Below are positions 12,701 to 24,700 of a stretch of DNA of 64,000 nucleotides, one piece after another. Under the pieces are notes generated by a model. The model did no database searches, was not told the origin of the DNA, and saw only the letters and a list, made by a program, of their open reading frames with translations. The DNA comes from Rotaria macrura (Eukaryota > Rotifera > Eurotatoria > Philodinida > Philodinidae): positions 62,001 to 126,000 of the forward strand of contig OENT01000172.1 of the NCBI GenBank assembly GCA_900239685.1, written 5' to 3'. The stretch's first letter is position 1; every line of letters starts with the position of its first letter. Made by a program: the position numbers and the translations under genes.

Positions 12701-15700
12701 ATGAATTCGATTCTTCAATAATGTTACCGTTGTTGTTCTTCGTTTCTTTTTGTAGAAATACGTTAATTATTTCAATTACGAATGTATTAACTTCAATATT
12801 TGCTGGTTTTGTTATATTTGCATACCTGGGCTATTTATCTTACATAACAGGACAAGATGTGAAAGATGTTGTATCGCAAGGTGAACATAAACATAACTAT
12901 TAGATTGATGTATGCTTCGTTGTTCTTATATGTCAATATCTCTTTGTATGCATAATAGTTTCAGTAAGCTAGTATAATAGTATGTAATTTCTTTGAATAA
13001 TTTATAGTACCGATATTGTACTAGTCTTTCTCTTCAGCAGAAACAAGATGCATCAAATGTATGGGATTTTTTATTTTAGCATACGTCTATGCTTATTTTT
13101 TATTTTAACTTCCAAAACTTCCTGATTTCTATATCTGATACGGAGACTATTTCATGATTATTATACAATTCATAAATCTCTTCCGAGTTCGATTGCAACA
13201 ATGATTTTGTAATAAAAATATTTACTGATCGACACGAAAGTGATACATATACTTATTCACTAAAATATGTACTAAAAATATAATCGTTATATTCGTCTGC
13301 TTCAAACATAATGATTGACGTACATGATAGAGTCCGACTGTATTTGAGTCAATTTATGTTGATCAATCAGATATTCTTTCAATAGAAAGTACTGTTCGTA
13401 GAGGATTATTTGATGTGCCTATGAGTACATTTATTCGTGTGTAGGTAGATATGAATGGTGATTAGACGAATATACAGATCCATAAATTATTTATTATAAT
13501 TTTCAATGACTAGTTTGTTTATTTTATTTTATGTTTTTGAATCTATAAGAGTTCCATTTTGTTGCACTCATCTTTGAAATATTGATTTACCTTTGAATTC
13601 AGAATGCATAGAATATTTTTAACCCTATTCATTTTCTATTAATTTCAAACTTCAATTTGGATGTTTTAGGTCCTGGTCTTGCATTCGTTATTTATCCTTA
13701 TGCAGTAACTACACTACCAGGAGCACCCTTTTGGTCAATACTGTTCTTTTTGATGTTAATTTTACTTGGTCTTGATTCAGTGGTAAAAACAAAGCTCAAT
13801 TATTTTAAATCAAAAATACAAAATTCATATGATGTACTCGATTTTCTCGTTCGTCTACAATATAGTTTGCAAGTGTTGAAACGATTGTTGTCGTTATAAC
13901 AGATCAAATTCATAGTTTACGTCGATATAATACATTGGTTATATTTTTTGTTTGTCTATCAATGTTCGGACTCGGTTTACTTTTATGTACTGATGTAAGA
14001 AAACAAAACAAAAGTTCAATTCTTATATTCATCTTGCTTGTTGAAATCTACTAGGCAGGAATATATTGGATAACATTTCTCGATCAATTTACTGGTTCCT
14101 ATCCGGCATTTGTCATCGGCTTTATTGAATGCATTTGTATCGCTTATGTTTACGGTCGGTTTTTATATTGAATTTTAATTTCGAATTCTGTTTCCAAGTC
14201 TACTCTCCTCGATGAATAGATTAAGATCATAAAACGAAGGGATCCGTAAAATATTTTCCATTGTTTGATATTTTTAGGAACGAGTCGGTTCCGCGCAGAT
14301 TTAAAAGCAATGCTTGGTTCAAAAGATTGTGGCGTACGAATATTTCTTTTATTTCAAATATGTTGGTTATTTATAACGCCCATGTTAATCATTGTATGAA
14401 CGAAAAACTTCATTGAGAAAGAATAGACAAGAATATTATCTTTTTTTCTGTTTTGTCAATATCTTCGACATATTTAGGCTTTGATTATATTCACATCGAT
14501 CAGTTATCCAACACTTCAGCTTGGAAGTTACAATTTTCCTAGTTGGTCTTATAAACTTGGTTGGGGTTTAACAGGTTTGATTTTATCTGGTATTGTATTC
14601 TATGCAATTTATACAATAATATACTTATTACTTGTGAAACGAAAGGTAAGAAAGCATGAGTTAATCTCTCTGAAATGAAAATTTCGTTTTTATCGACTTC
14701 ACATGTCGTTGTTAGCCATGCGAAGCTTTGATTAATCCTGAACGGCGATGGGGTCCTCTACTAGAACAGGACCGAAAAAAACTTAGCTATTGTTATGTTC
14801 CGCATCAAGGAGCTCTTGCTTCAGCATTAGTTCGAACACGAAAACGGACTTCATCGCAGCAAACATTGGCTAGATCAAAGGTAAATTAAATCGAATAGTA
14901 TTCGGCTGAAAGAGAAAATAGTGTCGAACTGTATATTTGTGCTTTATGTTAATTCATATATATATATACATATGTATATCAAGGTTATGATTTATTCCTA
15001 TCTACATAATATATACTGAAGTTAGATCCTTGTCAACAATTTTAGAAAGAAATAGAAGTTCAGTTATACCTATTCAAAACTTAAAGTAAATATCTACGTA
15101 CAGAGTACAAATAGAAATTCTAATTCTAATTCTATATGTGTGTCTGTAAGATTTGTTTACATTGGCAACATTGCTTCTATAAAAACATTCGATTACGTAT
15201 TTTTAAATTTCAACCGATACCAATCGAACGTTTTTCCAGTAAGCTGGAGTGCATCTTTTAATTAGATTGTCTACTTCAACTCGTGTACTGGTTTCACGCA
15301 AACACACGAGAAAACAACCAAAATTTTTATAGTTTTTGTTTTACATTTAATGCATGAAAAACCTATAGTTCGTCCGTCAACAAATAGTTTCAAGGGATCT
15401 TGATTTTTTTTTGAAAAAACGATATAATTCAGTTAAGTTCATTTACTAACTAGATTAATGATAAGTACCTGTGTAAATTACAAATAAGTTGAATTTATGA
15501 TTGACTAAACTTTTTCAAGATATCCTATAGAACTGAATGAGTTTAAATATTCAACTCTAAACACTATTCTATCATATCATAAAAAAAAAAAGATAATCTA
15601 CGGGTAAGAATCTTTAATTGTGACATTTAATTCTCTACATAAGACCTCAGTTAAAAGCAGAATTCAGTATTACATGTTTTTATGTATGTATTTATTTGTA

Positions 15701-15987
15701 TGTCTATACCTAGCCAACACGATCATTAGCGGATGATGATCGGTAAGATAATCTGTTTTTATTGCACTTATACTGCCGATTGACCGTCTTGCTGCTTATT
15801 TACAGCTTATGAAAATCTGATTTTATTTTCATCTTAAAGCTATATGATTTATGTTTATTGTAGAGCATTGAAATCAGCATTAATGAAAAAGAAGGACCAA
15901 TATCCACCACAAGACCATCCAGCAGAATCGGAGGTGAATCTCCTGTTTGATAATAAACGACAATATCCTAACGGCTATCCTGTATAA
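9754..15987 (+). CDS. SLC6: SLC6-family sodium/chloride-coupled transporter with atypical ion site
   Basis: A neurotransmitter/amino-acid symporter-family membrane protein of about 804 aa, read as exons 9754-9813, 10786-11031, 11064 (or 11070)-11280, 11340-11471, 11562-11702, 11787-11964, 12052-12184, 12448-12686, 12756-12880, 13670-13782, 13866-13994, 14055-14154, 14278-14393, 14478-14645, 14716-14880, 15714-15742, 15864-15987. TM1 reads [22 protein letters not shown]6-8 carry [44 protein letters not shown] and LGLDSVFASVE. The Gly in place of the monoamine Asp of TM1 suggests an amino-acid-type substrate. Two conserved ion-site residues are replaced: Asn to Ala in TM1 and Ser to Val in QIFFS of TM6. 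Cysteines in the second extracellular loop are present. The N- and C-terminal cytoplasmic tails are long and polar. The first exon rests on a good ATG and donor only. A poly(A)-like AATAAA-type cluster lies near 16040. Confidence 0.92.
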
Positions 15988-16069
15988 ACATTTGTGTTTT
16001 TTCTGATTTGTAAATTTATATTTGTGTAATTGGATATAAATAAATAATTACAAAAAAAGAAATATAATG

Positions 16070-16715
16070 TTAGTACCACGTAAGAACACCTTGATTGGTT
16101 AAAACCGGTTGAAATTTAGCATCACGAGTATCGTTTGTATATGTCACATAATCTAATTCATCTGCTCGGCGACCCATAACACTTCGCTGTTCGAGATATC
16201 GGCTGAGTGCTTCAGCGTATGGTAATGTAATGCTGCGATTCCAAAAAGGTTTTTCAATTTGTAATACTTCTCGAATATGTTTTGCGATTGACTAAATTAG
16301 AAAGATAGTACCTATTTATTATTCGATGAAATAATTCATCTCTTAAGTATATTATAAGTCAAGATTCACAAATTCTTACCAATACATGTTTAAAATCTTG
16401 AATACCAAGTGCACTTAAGTGTGATGCATCGCACCAGATTAATCGACGTCCATCGACTTTATTTCGAAGAAAACATTCCTTAACGTAGTTTTTAATTCAA
16501 AACAAATAAATTGTTTTTTTTTTCTTAAATATTACTCGATATCGTGAAAAACCAAGTGTTTCAATGAAATCTGCTACTTCATCACATGTCCAATAGACAG
16601 CAGCTGAAACTTCACCACATTCCAAGTCACGTGCTTTTGTACGATCCAGTGCTATACTATCTTCAGTTCGACCGAGTCTTTTCATATCAGCCATAGTCAT
16701 TCCCATGTTCGCCAT
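16070..16715 (-). CDS. SAMD15: Small SAM-domain protein, SAMD15-like
   Basis: Three exons (16536-16715, 16380-16478, 16070-16291) give 166 aa. After about 35 residues a SAM domain begins (WTCDEVADFIETLGFSRYR, then ECFLRNKVDGRRLI, LSALGIQDFKHV). It is followed by the SAMD15-type extension IAKHIREVLQIEKPFWNRSI, TLPYAE and YLEQRS. This matches the C-terminal part of vertebrate SAMD15; the long vertebrate N-terminus is absent. Function is unknown; a cilium/flagellum link is only an impression from the family. Both introns have good GT/AG sites and phase 0. The gene ends about 80 nt from the SLC6 stop, tail-to-tail, and shares a 736-bp intergenic region with RACGAP1 head-to-head. Confidence 0.85.
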
Positions 16716-17451
16716 TTCGAATGATATTTGTTTTTTTTTTAAGTTGAAAAATAAAATCTAAACAAAAAAAACAACTTACTCTTAACACAATGAAAAACGT
16801 TCTAGACATCAATAAGTAAACAAAGAGTAAAAGCACGAAATAACGTCCATAAGAATCTTCAGACTGTTTCAATAACAGGAAAAAAATGAAATTTCGTACG
16901 GTATACAATCAGTTTTCTTCTTCTGTCAAAAACATAGGTTCGGTTTCCTCAAAATATCACAAAATCAAGTATACGATTCATTACAATAAAACAAATGTAC
17001 TACATTTGAATATCTAATAAACAACTGATTATTTGAAACACTAAAAGAAATATTTTTCTATAGTAACATATGTTCTATTAATTCACTGCTCGGTTTATGT
17101 AAATTCATATAGAATTAAATTCATAAATTGGCACTATCGCTGTTGCTTAGTATCATCCTTCGCTCTCTTCTCACAATGCATACAATGATGAGTAGCGCCA
17201 CCTATTTGCAACAGTTTTTAAAAAAAGCTAGTTTTAATTTTCAATTGCTATCCTCTAAATAAAGATTCATGTTAAATCAAATTCTTTGCTTAGAATCTTA
17301 TCGTTTTTTGTATTCTATATACCTATTTATCCATTCGTCACTATTGAACAAAAGCGCGTTCTTTCTTTCCATGAAGTCTCTGTTCTTCGTTATGATCAGC
17401 GTTTAGTTTGTTGTAAATAATTGTTTCGGATCTCGTTACTAAATTCAACGA
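16716..17451. promoter_or_regulatory. Shared divergent promoter region SAMD15-like / RACGAP1
   Basis: 736 bp separate the two ATG codons, which point away from each other. It must hold both 5' ends and may act as a bidirectional promoter. No TATA box or named motif can be claimed. Confidence 0.45.
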
Positions 17452-20400
17452 ATGAAGGTCAATTCACCCGCTAATTTCAAAGCAAAATTACAACGATTAA
17501 TAGCTTATCAAGATGTATTTGTACGTAATAATCTTTTAGCTCAACGCAGTTGTGATCAAGGTTGGTTTAAATAGATGAATGGAAAATGCAATTCTTTTCT
17601 AATTATGGATTTTTCTTCTCTTTCTATCTACCTTACAGAATTCAGTGCTTTTCTCAAATTTCACAATGAACTTCGTCGTAAATATGCAGATTTACGTGCA
17701 TATAGTGAACAAATGGATCGATACGTTGAACAATATCGAACGGAATTAGCACGAAAAGATAAAAAAATTCAATCACAAAGGTATAGTAGCAAGATGAAAA
17801 AGCTCATCATATTATGGATTGTAAAGTATTGACGTGCTGTGTAAATTTTAGTTCACATATTCTTCGTCTAACCCAACATAACAAACGTAGCAATGAACGT
17901 TTAAATGAATTACAAAGATGTTTAGATCAAATCAAAGGTACTATAACAGGACAAAATGCATTCGATCAATTACGGGATATACTTCGGTTTGTTGTCTTAT
18001 CATCAATGAAGTTTTATTTTTGTTCTCTACTCGATTGTATACGTTATTTTTTCTAGAGATTCAGCTATGTCAGATAGTGAAACTACAACGGATTTGTCCG
18101 ATAAAAACTGTACTGGCGAAGAACTTGATTTAGAAAATCTACACAACTTACCGAAAGTTGTCAGTCAATCGACTGGTGTTGGCGGTTTAAAACGGCCTGT
18201 AAATTCCGTTGATCCTATTGATAAGAAACGTCCAAAACATGATGAGGTAAAAAACTAAAATTTTATTTCTGTGTTCTTGTCTGAAAACAAGGATATTCGA
18301 AATTTTTTTAAAGTCTTATCCTACTGGTCGTATTATTGCAACTACAACAACAACCGTTGATATGAATGATTTAAATAATGGACCTGTTGTTATAACATCA
18401 GAAATTCATCATGAAGATGATCACCATCGTGGCACAGCCAATATTGCTGATCAATTAGGTGCATCACCCTATTCAAACATAAATATTGGACGCACAGTTC
18501 AAACTAATCAGTATGCGTCGCCGATGTCTGTACCAAATCGTCATTCGTTATCAATACATCAACAACCAAAGAAAAAAGTACGAAAACCATCAAAACAATG
18601 GTTCGACAATAAATCAGGTATTCTTTTCTTGTTATTGAATTTAACAGTTTTTCATCTACTGTCAGTTTTGTAGAAGAATCCGAATTAAGTACTGATGATA
18701 TCTTTTGGTCAAAACATGACGAAGCTCAACAACAAGTTCAAGCGTCAATCTATCCAACATTACCTAAACTTACAAGTCCACCATCGTTAAAACAGCAAAA
18801 AACGTTAACACCATCAACACCAATTCAGCACATTACGACACCAACAAGTTTAATGAAATCAAGTCCATCAAGTATTGGTACATTACGTGCACGTGCACAT
18901 AATTTTATCTCAAGAAATATTCTTATTCCAGAAACGTGTTGTGTAGTATGTTTCAAACAGCAATGAATATGATGTTATTCGTTGTAAATGTTTTCTTTTT
19001 CTATCTAGTGTTTGAAGCGGATACATTTTGGCAAATTAGCTTATCGTTGCCAAGCGTGCAGTGCTCTGTGTCATACGGGCTGTAAAGAAAATTGTGCAAC
19101 ACTTTGTTTACCGAATGTTAAAACACCAAACCGTGGTGCTGTATCGAAATTTACACCACGTGAATCTAATCAATTACAAGTACCTGCTTTACTTGTACAC
19201 TGTATTAAAGAGATTGAAGAACGAGGTTTACAAGAAGTCGGAATCTATCGATTGAACGTGTACGTATATTCATTATAAATATATGTAGTTATATCTAATG
19301 AAACCAATATTAGAGACTGATCCCATAACTGACGTTTCACTTATATTTAATGTGGGATCTAATATAATTGTGTCAAGCATATAGAAAAAATAGACATGTC
19401 AAGTCGCTCAGTGATTTCGCATTGTGCGAAATTAATCTATTTAATAGTATAAGTACTTTAGTTTATGAATATGTCTCGAATCATCTTTGTGTTCATATAT
19501 TTCTTGTATGAACATGATTCGTAGTTCTCTACATTAATCAGAATAGAACTTAGAAATCTATAGATATTTTACAATTTATCACTGTTCGTACTCGTTCACG
19601 ACTTCTATAGTGCATGGGAGTAGTGCAAAAGAAAACAATATAGACAGTTGATGTACATGAATCGTTCGATCAAATTTAAGAAAGTTAGCATTCTATAACC
19701 AAAGCAAATTTACACAATTATATTTCGATTACATTTTTCAAGCACATATAGTGGAAAATTAAAAAATAATCTTCATTCAAAATTCATGCCATGTCCTATC
19801 TCTGCGTGACTTGTAGCATCCAGTGCTTTCAATTATACGTATGGCAGATTGCTTACTAACAAACAGTATACACGAAACACAGGAATCACACAGAAAAGTA
19901 CACTTTGACATGAAGTTCATACGTTCGAATAATTTTCATGTCGAGTATTCGATTCTAGATGTACGATTAATTTTTTTCTCACCGTTTTATATCCTAAGTT
20001 TATTTTTCTAGTGTTGAAGGTCAAGTAAAAGAACTTAAAGAACGTATACTTAAATCACGTACAGGTTTATTTGATTTATCACATTACAATGATATACATT
20101 TAATATGTGGTGTCGTGAAAGATTTTCTTCGTTCATTATCAGAATCATTACTTACGAGTGCTCAATGGAAATCATTTGCGGTTATAATTGATGAAGAATC
20201 TGACTTTTTAAAACAACAAAAATTCGATTCACTCATACAACAACTACCGAAACCGAATCGTGATACTCTAGCATTTATGATTCTTCATTTACAACGTGTT
20301 GCTTCATCACCATTATGTCGTATGCCTATACTCAATTTAAGTCGAACATTGGTAAATAAATTAGAGTAGAAACAAATACAACAATAATACATTTTTTTCA

Positions 20401-20610
20401 TTCGTAATCTTATAGGGACCAGCAGTAATTGGCTATTCATCGAAACATGTGTCTGGCTTTGACATTGTTGGTGAAACATATAAACAAACGAAAATTTTAG
20501 AATTTTTTCTGAAAATGTCATCTGATTATTGGTCAAAGTTTTTACTTGAAAACGCTATACCTGTGTTAGCGTCGACAGATGAATTTATGTCGCCGCTAAC
20601 TTTTGAATAA
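17452..20610 (+). CDS. RACGAP1: Rac GTPase-activating protein 1 (MgcRacGAP, centralspindlin subunit)
   Basis: About 645 aa from exons 17452-17560, 17639-17780, 17852-17986, 18057-18246, 18314-18617, 18674-18945, 19009-19259, 20012-20351, 20416-20610. Domain order matches MgcRacGAP. An N-terminal coiled coil (FHNELRRKYADLRAYSEQM and on) binds the kinesin partner in the family. A polar, basic linker follows. A C1 zinc finger starts HNFISRNILIPETCCVCLKR and ends CHTGCKENCATLC with the full H/C ligand pattern. A RhoGAP domain follows with the arginine finger in GIYRLN and the helix NRDTLAFMILHLQRVASSP. It is expected at the spindle midzone and cleavage furrow during cytokinesis. The intron 19260-20011 is long. 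The reading frame stops at 20610 after DEFMSPLTFE; an apparent family-type C-terminal tail is encoded farther downstream (see 21568-21718). Confidence 0.95.
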
Positions 20611-20786
20611 CTTTTCATTTGTTATTCGTTGGTGTGATCGTTTTTTTGAAGTTGTCTATGATCTTCCTTCCTTTCTTTTCTCTCGGTATCTCTCTCTCGC
20701 TCTATATATATATACATGCTTTTCCTTTTTTTCTCAGTCAGTGGTCCTAGTAGTAATTTAATAGTTGAAAATAAACAACACTGAAC

Positions 20787-21425
20787 TAACGAATACGATA
20801 TCTTTCAATAGATTTTTCTATTCGATTGAGAATATGAAAATGTTTTTACTATTTTGTGAAGTAATATTAACTGTACTCGAGTCGATTGTTTTTCAATTAT
20901 TGTTCTTATGAACGACTTGTAACTCGAATGTAAATATTGTTGTTCGACATTCGATATGAATGTTGACAGTCGAATCTTGTCATTAGTAATTTTAATTTAA
21001 GTCTGTGAATATGATCATTGGTAGAGCTTTCAGGCCAAGTCATCACTCATTGTCAATACGATATTGTCTAGAATGAATTTTACTCGTGTAAATACCTATT
21101 GTCTCGCGATCGTATCATTCTAACGAAAACGATATTTTTCAATAGGGTTTTTTATTCGAATGAGAACAGAAAATATATCAAAGACAATATCGTATTGACA
21201 ATGCCTGATAACTTGTCCTGAAAGCTCTACCAATGATCATATTCACAGATTCAAACTAAAATTACCAATGACAAGATTCGACTGTCAACATTCATATCGA
21301 ATGTCGAACAACAACATTTACATTTAAGTTAAAAATCATCCATGTGAACAATAATTGAAAAACAATCGACTCGAGTACAGTTAATAATAGTTCACAAAAT
21401 AGTAAAAACATTTTCATGTTCTCAA
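20787..21425. mobile_element. Fold-back (long inverted repeat) element, non-autonomous
   Basis: Arms at 20826-21069 and 21182-21425, each about 244 nt, are near-perfect reverse complements around a 112-nt spacer. Examples are TGATCATTGGTAGAGCTTTC near 21015 and its complement near 21220, and the pair GAAAATGTTTTTACTATTTT / AAAATAGTAAAAACATTTTC. A 47-nt block starting TAACGAA(T/A)ACGATAT occurs in direct orientation at 20787 and 21121, so the layout is A-B-spacer-A'-B(inverted). The 11-mer CAACACTGAAC occurs at 20776-20786 and again at 21423-21433, so it could be a target-site duplication. There is no coding capacity. It lies just 3' of the RACGAP1 stop. Confidence 0.8.
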
Positions 21426-21567
21426 CACTGAACATTATTGTGTCGATTCGTCTCCCTCATGCTGTGAATATGCTACCCCATAAGTAAGTTAATATGTGAG
21501 TTCTCTAATCTTGATAGACCAACTATACCAACCCTCATCATTGAGCTGAAATATAACGCGTAGACAG

Positions 21568-21718
21568 GAGAGAGAGGAGAACCTCACAAACTGAGCCATC
21601 GGCACCAATTCATAAACAACGATTCGGTGCACCTATTCTAGTACGACATCATCATTACCACAATACACCTCTGAAAAATTATCCAGCATCATCGAATACA
21701 CTTTTTTCACCACTTTAA
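21568..21718 (+). CDS. RACGAP1: Candidate terminal exon of RACGAP1 (C-terminal tail)
   Basis: An open stretch follows a possible acceptor (TAGACAG) and runs to TAA at 21716-21718. Its translation includes KQRFGAP, NTPLKNYP and a final NTLFSPL. This resembles the family tail of vertebrate MgcRacGAP, which carries NTPRFG and ends FFASPMLK. A GTAAGT donor at 21484 is in matching phase 2 with this acceptor (84-nt intron), implying one more upstream exon ending at 21483. I could not find a convincing in-phase donor in the exon that stops at 20610. It may be an alternative 3' end, or the original end displaced by the fold-back insertion. Confidence 0.45.
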
Positions 21719-24700
21719 AAATGAAAATCAATATAATATATGTATATTCGAAGAACAATTTGTAAATTAACTTCGATCTTTTTTTCCTTTTACTTATCTT
21801 TATTGTGTAATTTCTGATCTGTATTATTTCTTAAAAACATTATTGTTCGTTATATTCTTCTTCCCCGAAATGTGAGCGTTGTCTCTCCTGTAGATGTGTT
21901 TTTTTTGTCTTATTTTGGATGTGCGTCTATATTATACTAGAAAATTCATTAAATAAAATGAATCACGTATGTAGAAAAATGGGAAACAATAATATACGAT
22001 CTTGTTCTTAGTTGGTGACAAATATCAAGTCAAATAGGATGAATCTATTGATTGTCTTGTAAGAATAATGCTTTCTTTTCTCATTGTAAACTTTATTGTT
22101 GTCTATAATCTGGCAAGTAATAATATACACAGTATGACAACAACAGAAACGAAGATACCAAGAGAGATTCATTCCATTACAAAACTGAATGAATAGAAAT
22201 GTAATTTGATTACATATTTTTATCATGTGAAGAACTTTTCATGTCCACACATTTATTTGAATTGATGCAGTAGCAAACAAAGACAGAAGATGGAACAACA
22301 GAAAGAATTTTTCAACCAATGATTGCGTATCACTTTTTCTCGAATGAGTTTTGTCAACATTATATCATATGACTAGACAAAGGAAGACGAGTGCGTCGGC
22401 TATATCTCATGATGTTTAGTATGTATGTTTCATTTCTAGGTGGATTCTCAAAATTTCGAATAGAAATAACCTATCAAAAGATCTTTAGACATTGACATTA
22501 ATCAGACTCATCCGATCCGTATTATGTATGTATCGTTTAATTTTTACATGTATTCGTGACTCAACATACTTTTTGTTATCGATAATAATTAGTTGTACAT
22601 GTCCGCCAAACATGCTTCATAATCGAGAGTAGATGTTTCGAAAATTTTTTGTAATATACATGTAGTTCTCGAGAAGATTTCATTATTTCCTATGTTTGTT
22701 GCATTCAACTTGCAACCTTTTCTTCGTTATACAAACTGAGTCAAATCCGTTCACAAATGAACCTTTTTGAATGTTGATATTCTTTCCGACAGACATTTGA
22801 TATAATAAACGACACTGAATAGAAACGTGAATGACTAGGCGAAGAAATTATCATTCAGTCCATTGTATTGCAGTAATGAGATCCACACGTTTTTCTCTAT
22901 GATCAAAGTTTTGAACAGTACCATACATAAAAACTGTTATAACAATGTATGTAGCAAGTTACTAAATATCGATTCAATTTATTATGCGGTTTAATGAGAT
23001 GATTCCAAATGTTTAAGTAGGAAAAAAAGTTTTATGAATACTCAAGTAGAATATTTTTTTTTGGAGCGTTCACGTCTGATCGTTTCTAGTTCGCATCGAG
23101 TAGAATTCGTATAATCTCGGATGATGATCATACATGTCGAGTAGTCTTCTTTTTAATATTTAAAGAACACGTGAGAATGATGCTAATATGCTTTTTATCT
23201 CATATGATTCATAGTTTTTATTATTTTGGTCCAGTGCTTAGTCAAAACAATGAACATCAAGACTATTTGATAACATTAGCATATTTATATCATGAATATT
23301 CCTTTATATTATCAAGTAGAAATTTCCGTTTTTGAAATTTATTCAATACATGTTATCATTCGATGCTGAGAGGGGTTGCCCGAGTCTTATGATTGTAATA
23401 GACAAGGTTTCTTAAATTGGGATTAACAGTAAAATATCTATGAAAGTAATAATTTCGTTTGATCAGTCGTCTTTCATACTGTGAGGTTGAATAGAATAAA
23501 TGTGAACTGTTGTATTGAAAATGAAAACAAAATAGTATTCTCTATGATACTTGATACACAAATAGATGATTTATGTTTCATTAGGAATACAGCATCGTGC
23601 AAATATCTATAGTTTAAAGACAAGACAATGAAGAGAATTATTCGAGAAAAAAAATGCATAATTTAATACTAATTAATTAGATTCTTTCTTATTTTCACCA
23701 TTGTGCCTTTGACGTTTCTTATGTAAAACTATAAATATAATGATGAAAGTAGCCTCTTCTAATAAAGAAAAAAACATAGATACCGTTCTAAATATCATCT
23801 TGTTTTTCTATTCGGAATTATTTTTCTTGACATGTCATGATAGCTGCAAAGAAAAACATTAATTCTCAATAATATCCAATTCAAAGTGTGATCATGCGTG
23901 TGTTGAAATCTTGAAAACAAATGACTAATTAAGAATACATTCAGTTTGTCCAAATGTACTTTGCATGCAAAACACACTAGAAATAAATGCTATGAGTGAG
24001 TATCGTAAATAGAACGAATTTAAGAAAATTATTGTCCGTTTCAAATTTATCCATGATGAATTTTTGTTAGAAGTATTTATGAGTAGTAGTAAATCGAGTG
24101 ATCAAGGATCTAGCTGAAAACGTTTCGTGTACAAACACAATATACATGTGCTAGCATTTTGTTTCCATGAGCGTGGAAAGTAAACGAATGTTTGTACGCT
24201 GTCGAGATATAATCAATAAAATAGTGTTCGTACAACAATTTCAATAAACTTTGCTTGTTTTTATTTCATAGATCGAACTTTCCATTTTGTTCATACATTT
24301 TTCTCTTGAAATTCGTGATTGGTTCGAAAGTAATCGACGGATATTGTAAACTAAGTACTTATTCTAACTCTGCATCGAACAGTTCATTTCTTGGAGAAAG
24401 TAAACAACAAGAAATAACTGTACGTTTTGCTTCGCTATCAACAACTATCATTAGAAACATTGTAGGAGCAAAGGAGAAGTGTACGCTTCACTCATTCATG
24501 TTGATTTTCTTCAATCGAATATATGACACTGCGTAGACATCGAAAAACATGATAAAATATCGATAGAATTCGAACTCACACTAAAATGAAAATGGGATAC
24601 GATTAGACTCAATTAGATAAAAATCTTCATTCGATTTACTTGTTTTTGACAGTATCGAACTTTTGACACAGCTGAGAATCGCAGTTTGCTCTCTCCCTCT

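Noticed and set aside
24255..24536. 93-codon frame in the gene-poor region
   Set aside because: Composition is not protein-like, there is no domain, and no flanking exon with matching phase was seen.
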